From Oscillospiraceae bacterium (lineage in GTDB: Bacteria; Bacillota; Clostridia; Saccharofermentanales; Saccharofermentanaceae): DNA of 64,000 nucleotides. Both the position numbers and the translations under genes were made by a program. The DNA lies in contig CADAIP010000004.1 in NCBI GenBank assembly GCA_902787975.1, positions 62,001-126,000 on the forward strand, written 5' to 3'. Position 1 is the stretch's first letter; each line of letters opens with the position of its first letter. The notes beneath the pieces were generated by a model. That model was given only the letters and a program-made list of their open reading frames with translations, had not been told where the DNA came from and searched no databases. This document shows positions 58,395 through 64,000 of the stretch, piece after piece.

Positions 58395-59831
58395 TCAGCT
58401 CTCTGCGCGAAAACTGATATCGTCAGTTTGGGAGATAGAAGTCATTTTGATAGAAACAAGATCTTTAAGATCATCAGAATAGAACCTGCAGCCGTTTCTT
58501 CCATTCTCTTTTACATGGTACAGTGCCATATCCGCGCGCCTGAACATCTCGTCAGGATCAATACACTTGGAATCAAATGACACTCCGGCACTTAACGATA
58601 TCTTCGGGACTCCGTCGCTGACATCACTAAGTTCTTCATTAACCATCTGCATCTTTCTCTCTATAAGCTCGCGTGGATCATAATTAACTGCATTCAGGTG
58701 AACCATGAGAACAAGAAATTCATCACCGCCGACTCTGCAGACATAGTCTTCCGAACGGTAGTGCTTGATAAGCGCAGCGGCCACTTTCTTCAAGACCTTA
58801 TCTCCGGTCTCGTGGCCATAGCTGTCATTGATCTGCTTAAACTCATCGCAGTCAATGATCATAAGCGCGGATGACTTCATGTCAACACTGCCTTTAATGA
58901 TCTCATAGCCCGCTCTGTTATATGTACCTGTCAGTTCATCATGAGAAGCCTTGTAGTTCAGATTTGTAATATTGCTTCTGTATGCGTTAAACATAACATT
59001 ATAGGCGCCTGCCAGATAGCGGAACTCGGATGCACCGGCAAGAGGAATGCTCTCATCCTTTTTAATGTGATCCACAGCTTTAAGAAGCGGTCTTATTCCA
59101 AGATTCGTGTGAAGCAAGATCATGGCGATAATAAGTGCGGTCTGGATCAATATGAGCACCATCAGACTTATAAGTGCTCTTTTCGCAGTTTTCTCCATAC
59201 CCTGATGGGAATTGAAAGTGCTGTCTTTCAAAGCTTTCAGGCACTCGTTGAGATTTCTTCTGATCTCGCTCTTCTGCATATAGTATTCGGTGTCATGTAC
59301 CATGCTCTTGGCAAGATTCATCTTCTCTGCCGAATTTAAAGAAGCATCATCTTCCGTAAGCACTACCGTCTTCAGCGGCTCGGGGATATCAATATCACCC
59401 TGGGCCTCAAGCACCAGTCTCATTGCATAGTATTCCCTGCCCATAAGCATCTCAGAATGACGCATGCTGTCCTTTAACTCATAAAGCGCAAGGGAATCCG
59501 GCAATACAGCTTCCATGGCACCGACAGCTTTTTCGCGTCGTTGCGCAACAAAGACTTCTTCAAAGTAATTATCGAGGTATTTCCGGTCACCCATGACCGT
59601 ATAGCACTGAACCTCTTCCGTAAGATAATCAGAGGCAACCATGAGTTTGGAAGCTTCTTCTTCGAGAGCTATATATTCATTAGTGGATTTTTCCAATGCC
59701 CTGAAATTGTTGAAAGCTCTTGCAGATGCGAAAACAATGACGGAAGTAATTCCGATAGAAACAATCAACATCAGGGTTGAAGCGATCTTCAACGACACTC
59801 CCTGTTCTTTGATCTTCCTGAAAACCGACAT
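58395..59831 (-). CDS. Membrane-bound GGDEF diguanylate cyclase
   Basis: 478 residues. A first transmembrane helix (about 10-32), an outer helical sensor region (about 35-210) with no recognised name, a second helix (about 218-240), a short HAMP-like or linker region, then GGDEF (about 290-460) with DELTGTYNRAGYE, IIDCDEFKQINDSYGHETGD and VGGDEFLVLM near 369. The inhibitory site RSED sits at the correct distance before the motif, so product feedback is expected, unlike the other two GGDEF proteins here. The start at 59831 has GGAGGAGG just upstream; the frame extends eight codons earlier through that site. Confidence 0.9.
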   Translation of the reverse strand: MSVFRKIKEQGVSLKIASTLMLIVSIGITSVIVFASARAFNNFRALEKSTNEYIALEEEASKLMVASDYLTEEVQCYTVMGDRKYLDNYFEEVFVAQRREKAVGAMEAVLPDSLALYELKDSMRHSEMLMGREYYAMRLVLEAQGDIDIPEPLKTVVLTEDDASLNSAEKMNLAKSMVHDTEYYMQKSEIRRNLNECLKALKDSTFNSHQGMEKTAKRALISLMVLILIQTALIIAMILLHTNLGIRPLLKAVDHIKKDESIPLAGASEFRYLAGAYNVMFNAYRSNITNLNYKASHDELTGTYNRAGYEIIKGSVDMKSSALMIIDCDEFKQINDSYGHETGDKVLKKVAAALIKHYRSEDYVCRVGGDEFLVLMVHLNAVNYDPRELIERKMQMVNEELSDVSDGVPKISLSAGVSFDSKCIDPDEMFRRADMALYHVKENGRNGCRFYSDDLKDLVSIKMTSISQTDDISFRAES

Positions 59832-60032
59832 CTGACCTCCTCCAAAAGCTTTCATTACCAGATTTATTATATAATTTAAAAGTTAACAAAGAATTACGTA
59901 AAATTTGAAATCATAAGAATTCAGCCTTTGAGCAGGAAAAATGCCAGTAAAAGCATTTATCCGGTCACATAATCGCATCTGTCAAATTATCTGTATAATT
60001 ATATTATTATTTTGGGGGAGCAATTTCTGACC

Positions 60033-62075
60033 ATGAAAGTCTATCGGAATGTTATTTCTGTTCTTTTCTTTGCCATATCGGTTTATGTACTGATATTAAA
60101 CATATTCAGCACATGCTTTACTTCTGCAAACAGATTTGAATTCAACTATTACTGTGGCGATATATTTATCTTAAACATTCTGGCGATCGCGGCTGCCGTG
60201 GCAGGTGCTATTTTCATTAAATTCGATGCAGTAAGCAAATTTGCCAACAAGTATTACATTCCGCTGAAAGCCATTATGCTCACATTGATCGCGGTTACCG
60301 GAGTCGTTTTTGTATTCGGTGGCGGTCTGGGTCTCGGAGCAGACCAGCTTGACATCCAGAAAAGTGTTGTAGCCTTGCGTCAGGGCAACACAGACTATTT
60401 TGCACGCGGCAGATACATGGAATGTTTCCCTAACCAATACGGATACACGCTTGTCTCATATTTGTTCAATATCATTTTCGATTCATTCAGCATTACGGCA
60501 ATGAGGCTCTTAAATGTCCTGTGTCTTGTATCGGTTTATAATGACATTTCACTTATCGGCAAGTATTCGGGACTTGGAAAAACAGGTCAGATCCTGGTTC
60601 TCCTGACAGGAGTATTCTTCATTCCCGCTACACTTCATGTATTCTTCCTTTACGGCAACCTTATCGGACTTGCGCTCGCATTAATGGCCGTAAGGCTCGT
60701 TCTCAAAGCATTTGCCAAAGATAAGCTCGCATACGGCCTTATTGCCTGTGCCGTAATGCTTATCGGATGCATGATCAAATCAAACGACATGATATTTGCC
60801 GTGGGCATAATCATATACTGCCTTTTCAAGGCTGTATCCACGAAAAAATATAAGCACCTTATAATTATCCCGATCATAGTTATTGCAGTTGCAGTCTCAT
60901 CAACTATCCCTGTACTTATCATGCGCAAAGTAACGGGAATGCCCTTGGATGGCGGCGCGAGCCTGTATTCATTCATGGTCATGGGATTCCAGGAAAACAA
61001 CCCGGGTTATGCCGGAGGTTATAACGGCTTCAACATTGAATCTTATCAGGCATTAGGCGGAGACAAAGCCGCACAGACCGAATACTCAAAAGAAGTTTTG
61101 AAAGAATCCATTCTTGAGCTGGTATCAGAGCCCTATTATTTCCTGAATTTCTTTACGAGAAAACAGCTTCACCAGTGGGCCGATCCTGCTTACAAGTCAT
61201 ATTGGTCAGTACAGGCTGTTCCCCAGCAGACCACAGCACAGTGGTTCTACGAGCTGATAAGACCTGATCATGCATATCCGGTCATCATCGCATTGTCCTT
61301 CTTCCAGCTTATAGTCTGGACCGGCGCGGTATTCTACATCTGGTTTGGACGGAAAGAGAAAAGATCTGCGGAATCGCTGGTCATTCCTCTTATCGTATTC
61401 GGCGGATTCCTTTTCCACACGATCTGGGAAGCAAAATCCCAGTACACATTCCCATACTTCATGTTGCTCTTCCCTATAAGCATTCTCGGCTGGCGCATGT
61501 TCAAGGAGTGGTATCTTACAAGAGATAAGACACCCATTAAAAAGAAGCTTCATAAACTTGCAAACTCAAGGATCAACTGGTCATTCTCATTTACACTTGC
61601 TGCAGGCGCAACCGTGCTTGTCTTTGGTGAAGTAGTTGGACTCGGAACAATGACCGAACAGTTCAAGTATGACAATCAGAGATACAAAGAATACATCAGT
61701 CACGATTACAGAGAATTCTGGAATCCGTTAGATGACGGAACATACATACTCAAAAATGGTGACAAAGAGATCTCATGCGAACTCATCAACGTGGGCGACA
61801 GGACACTTATCAAGCAGACAGACGGAGACCTTTATCTGACTTTGGAGATGACATCACCTGATACTTTCGCATTTACCTGGGCAGAGAAAACCGATCTGAG
61901 CATGCAGTCTTACAAATTCTATATGGAAAACGATGAACTTGCGATCGTCTTTAAAGATGATTTCGTTTTATGGTGTACTGGAGATAACGTCAGTTACGGA
62001 TACTATCCATACGGAAATATGCTGGTCTCTCTTCTTGATGACGAGATGACCTGGACTTACAGCAGAGTCAGTTAA
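60033..62075 (+). CDS. Large GT-C-like membrane glycosyltransferase
   Basis: 680 residues with about twelve helices followed by a soluble C-terminal domain (about 560-680). The loop after helix 3 reads LGLGADQLDIQKSVVALRQGNTDYFARGRYMECFPNQYGYTLVSYL in parts; an acidic D-x-x-D motif followed by a Pro-Asn-Gln-Tyr segment fits GT-C enzymes that use polyprenyl-phosphate sugars. No closer family is recognised. The start at 60033 has GGGGGAG eleven bases upstream; a TTG seven codons earlier contains that site. A TATAAT lies near 59994-59999. The stop overlaps the convergent histidine kinase gene by eight bases. Confidence 0.72.
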   Translation: MKVYRNVISVLFFAISVYVLILNIFSTCFTSANRFEFNYYCGDIFILNILAIAAAVAGAIFIKFDAVSKFANKYYIPLKAIMLTLIAVTGVVFVFGGGLGLGADQLDIQKSVVALRQGNTDYFARGRYMECFPNQYGYTLVSYLFNIIFDSFSITAMRLLNVLCLVSVYNDISLIGKYSGLGKTGQILVLLTGVFFIPATLHVFFLYGNLIGLALALMAVRLVLKAFAKDKLAYGLIACAVMLIGCMIKSNDMIFAVGIIIYCLFKAVSTKKYKHLIIIPIIVIAVAVSSTIPVLIMRKVTGMPLDGGASLYSFMVMGFQENNPGYAGGYNGFNIESYQALGGDKAAQTEYSKEVLKESILELVSEPYYFLNFFTRKQLHQWADPAYKSYWSVQAVPQQTTAQWFYELIRPDHAYPVIIALSFFQLIVWTGAVFYIWFGRKEKRSAESLVIPLIVFGGFLFHTIWEAKSQYTFPYFMLLFPISILGWRMFKEWYLTRDKTPIKKKLHKLANSRINWSFSFTLAAGATVLVFGEVVGLGTMTEQFKYDNQRYKEYISHDYREFWNPLDDGTYILKNGDKEISCELINVGDRTLIKQTDGDLYLTLEMTSPDTFAFTWAEKTDLSMQSYKFYMENDELAIVFKDDFVLWCTGDNVSYGYYPYGNMLVSLLDDEMTWTYSRVS

Positions 62076-62985
62076 CGGGAGATCTGAAATTCACGATGAT
62101 TGACAGGATCCCGTCTTTGAACTCTGATTCGATCGTCCCGCCGTTTCTGCCCATGAGTTCTCTTGCTATCGAGAATCCGAGACCTGTTGATGCACTGCCC
62201 TCTTTAACCGTGTAGTATCTGTCGAAAAGCTTAGCCGCAGACACAGGCGTAAGATCAGGGGCAGGATTACTGAACACGGCCTGTCCGTTCTCATCAAGTT
62301 TTATCTGAAGTGAACCGTCTGCATATTTTAAAGCATTACTGATAATGTTTTCGAATATCCTGTTTGCACTCTTGCGGTCGCACTCGACATATACGGACCG
62401 TTCCGGAAGCACTATGTCAGGTTCTATTCCCTTGACCTTAAATCCTGCATAAAACGAGAGAATGCATTCTTCCAGAACGCGGTTGATATCTATTATCTCC
62501 AATTCTTCATCTCCGCTTTTTACGGTATATTGTGACGGATCTGCAGAAGTGCTGAATTTAAAGAGCTCATCAGCAAGGTCACTTAAAGATAAAGTCCTGG
62601 TCTTGATGCGCTCAAGATACTGTTTTTTAAGTTCTTCATCCTTCTCATCTGCCATAAGGTCAAGATAAGAATTGATCGCAGTCAGAGGTGTTCTTATGTC
62701 ATGCGAGATTCCGGTTACCGCTTCAGCAACCTTGCGGTTGCCGTCAAGATATTCGTTGCGTTCTTTCTGAAGATTGGTAAGTTCCCTGTTGATGATCTCG
62801 GCAGTGCGTTTTGCGTGAGGATCCGTGGTTGTCAGAGTAACGGGTATCTGTGTTTTGCACTTAATCTGGTCTTCAATATTTTCGGTGAGCTCGTCAAATC
62901 CGCGCCTCAAAAGAACGATCTTAACGACCGCTAAGATAAGAGCAATCAAGAGCAAAGCGCAAAGCACGGCAAGAATAATCTTCAA
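62068..62985 (-). CDS. Membrane sensor histidine kinase
   Basis: 305 residues. One N-terminal helix (about 3-24), a short cytoplasmic region, the H-box GISHDIRTPLTAINSYLDL with the phosphorylated His, N-box NRIFENIISNALKYADG and G2 box STGLGFSIARELMGRNGG. Without an outer sensor it resembles intramembrane-sensing kinases linked to peptide exporters (LtaS/BcrR-type context). The likely start is TTG at 62985, with AAAGGAAG eight bases upstream; a GTG at 63024 has no ribosome site. It lies directly downstream of an ABC permease; a response regulator gene is expected outside the window. Confidence 0.88.
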   Translation of the reverse strand: MKIILAVLCALLLIALILAVVKIVLLRRGFDELTENIEDQIKCKTQIPVTLTTTDPHAKRTAEIINRELTNLQKERNEYLDGNRKVAEAVTGISHDIRTPLTAINSYLDLMADEKDEELKKQYLERIKTRTLSLSDLADELFKFSTSADPSQYTVKSGDEELEIIDINRVLEECILSFYAGFKVKGIEPDIVLPERSVYVECDRKSANRIFENIISNALKYADGSLQIKLDENGQAVFSNPAPDLTPVSAAKLFDRYYTVKEGSASTGLGFSIARELMGRNGGTIESEFKDGILSIIVNFRSPVN

Positions 62986-63042
62986 AGCATTTACTTCCTT
63001 TAGTAGTAACGACAATGATACCACATGCCGAAGGAACGCAGA

Positions 63043-64000
63043 TTAACAGTGGATCTCTCTTTTCCTGAAGACAAGAAAACCTATGCCGGAAGATACGATT
63101 ATCCAGAACGCTTCTGATGCGGCATTAACCGCGGCAAGGCCGTCACGGACAACCATATAAGGCGGAAGACCTGTGGATGAATATCTTTCAAGATTCGGAA
63201 CCATAGCCGGATCCGCATAGATAACCGTACGAAGAACACTATCGACAACAGGATCTATAAAGTATTCATCAGCATAAAAATTCAGCTCTCTGCCTTCATA
63301 ATAGTATTCTAAGGTAAAACTGGACAGGTCAAAACGTGTCTCTACACCGTTATATGAACCATTACCTTCATATAAACTCCTCAACAGGATATAGTCTTCG
63401 CTGTTCGGATCTATATATGCATTAGTCATGCCGATAAAACTTAACGCAATCGTCGATCCCGGAATTAACATGTAAATCACAAGAATAAAACCGGCTACAA
63501 AAGAAATCGCTTTTTTCGAACTCGCGAAAAGTATTGCAAGACAAATGACGGATATTGTTATCACAAGAAAAAATACGAGCAAAATAATCGGAATCACTAC
63601 CGGAAGATATACGGGCGGTTTCCATTTATAGATAAGACACCAGAACACGAGTGATGCTAAATTCATGCCAAACATCACAAGGTCCAAAAGAACCGTGAGC
63701 AGCATTGAAGCCATAAATATCTTCCCTTTGCTGTGCCCGCATGCTATAAGGTTTTTCAATGTGCCGTCGCTGAACATCCTTCCGAAAAACACAGGGATGA
63801 AAATACATATCAGCAAGCAAGGCACAAGGTGCAGAGTTCCAATAAAACTAAACAGGGTACCAAGTTCTTCAACCGCACAATTATAAGTCTGATACAGGGT
63901 TTTTGATGCTGAATCCGGTATTGTCTCACAATCCGATCTGTAAACATCAAACGCGCTTACTCCAAGATTCTCAAAACAGTATTGTCTTATATTTGACGAG
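63043..64000 (-). CDS. ABC-2 transporter permease, 5' end beyond the window
   Basis: The reading frame is open to the window edge (at least 319 codons), so the gene is incomplete at its N-terminus. The visible part includes an outer segment with Cys and Tyr residues, then helices with FGRMFSDGTLKNLIACGHSKGKIFMASM (in parts), the segment shared by lantibiotic-immunity-type ABC-2 permeases, and a second polar outer loop (about 60 residues after SFIGMTNAYIDP). It ends 57 bases before the histidine kinase start, so exporter and kinase look like one immunity or stress-sensing operon. Confidence 0.8.
   Translation of the reverse strand, partial: SSNIRQYCFENLGVSAFDVYRSDCETIPDSASKTLYQTYNCAVEELGTLFSFIGTLHLVPCLLICIFIPVFFGRMFSDGTLKNLIACGHSKGKIFMASMLLTVLLDLVMFGMNLASLVFWCLIYKWKPPVYLPVVIPIILLVFFLVITISVICLAILFASSKKAISFVAGFILVIYMLIPGSTIALSFIGMTNAYIDPNSEDYILLRSLYEGNGSYNGVETRFDLSSFTLEYYYEGRELNFYADEYFIDPVVDSVLRTVIYADPAMVPNLERYSSTGLPPYMVVRDGLAAVNAASEAFWIIVSSGIGFLVFRKREIHC

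Noticed and set aside
1-64000. CRISPR array, phage, insertion sequence or integrative element
   Set aside because: No regular spaced repeats, transposase, integrase or terminal inverted repeats were found; the single tRNA gene has no duplicated 3' end nearby to mark an attachment site.

Overview
The window looks like the chromosome of an anaerobic, Gram-positive clostridium (Bacillota, class Clostridia), of the gut/rumen or plant-degrading kind. Pointers are a ferredoxin-dependent 2-oxoacid oxidoreductase, meso-diaminopimelate dehydrogenase, ECF-type vitamin transporters without a local energizing module, strong AGGAGG-type ribosome binding sites, a LytTR/DUF3021 pair, an alanine/lysine repeat protein with a DUF6465-like end, and a CBS/DRTGG family II pyrophosphatase. 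The species cannot be named from the sequence alone. There is no phage, insertion sequence or CRISPR array; the window is dense core and semi-core chromosome, mostly transcribed on the minus strand.

Layout. 1-6.5 kb: glycogen synthesis (glgB, start of glgC), a sugar-sensor-like diguanylate cyclase, a phosphodiesterase, coaX and an ECF S component. 6.7-9.4 kb: four-subunit 2-oxoacid:ferredoxin oxidoreductase operon. 9.5-13.8 kb: two GT-C-like membrane proteins around a decaprenyl-phosphate phosphoribosyltransferase-like UbiA protein. 13.9-18.1 kb: nagB, glmM and a repeat-containing surface protein. 18.1-25.1 kb: SPFH/zinc-ribbon protein, then an operon of ABC transporter, P-loop protein and regulated pyrophosphatase, then bioY. 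25.1-31.9 kb: ATP-grasp, ddh, SGNH hydrolase, ilvE, galM, tRNA-Ala(GGC), pepT. 31.9-36.7 kb: GAF-GGDEF protein, ABC exporter, orphan pseudopilin. 36.8-45.7 kb: leuC-leuD-leuB-ppx-ppk as one tight run, preceded by an ABC-F protein. 45.8-50.9 kb: the alanine/lysine repeat protein and an ABC-2 exporter whose last subunit is fused to a CPBP protease. 50.9-58.3 kb: mixed housekeeping, an ECF S component, a YhaM-like nuclease, a LytTR module and an XRE/zinc-ribbon regulator around a 388-bp structured non-coding region. 58.4-64 kb: a membrane GGDEF protein, a large GT-C-like protein, a histidine kinase and a cut-off ABC permease.

Most unusual signals. (1) Near-identical Ala/Lys/Pro histone-H1-like tails are attached to two storage-polymer enzymes, the C-terminus of GlgB (glycogen) and the N-terminus of Ppk (polyphosphate), and also make up most of a stand-alone protein in the same window. 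This suggests a shared tether for glycogen and polyphosphate, perhaps to the nucleoid. (2) Several genes lack a ribosome binding site and have a -10 hexamer ending exactly six bases before the ATG, the geometry of leaderless mRNA. (3) At least six terminators share a TGTCTC...GAGGCA inner stem while their outer stems vary by compensatory change. (4) The 388-bp region at 57.5-57.9 kb holds a nested hairpin and degenerate repeats with no known class that I recognise.
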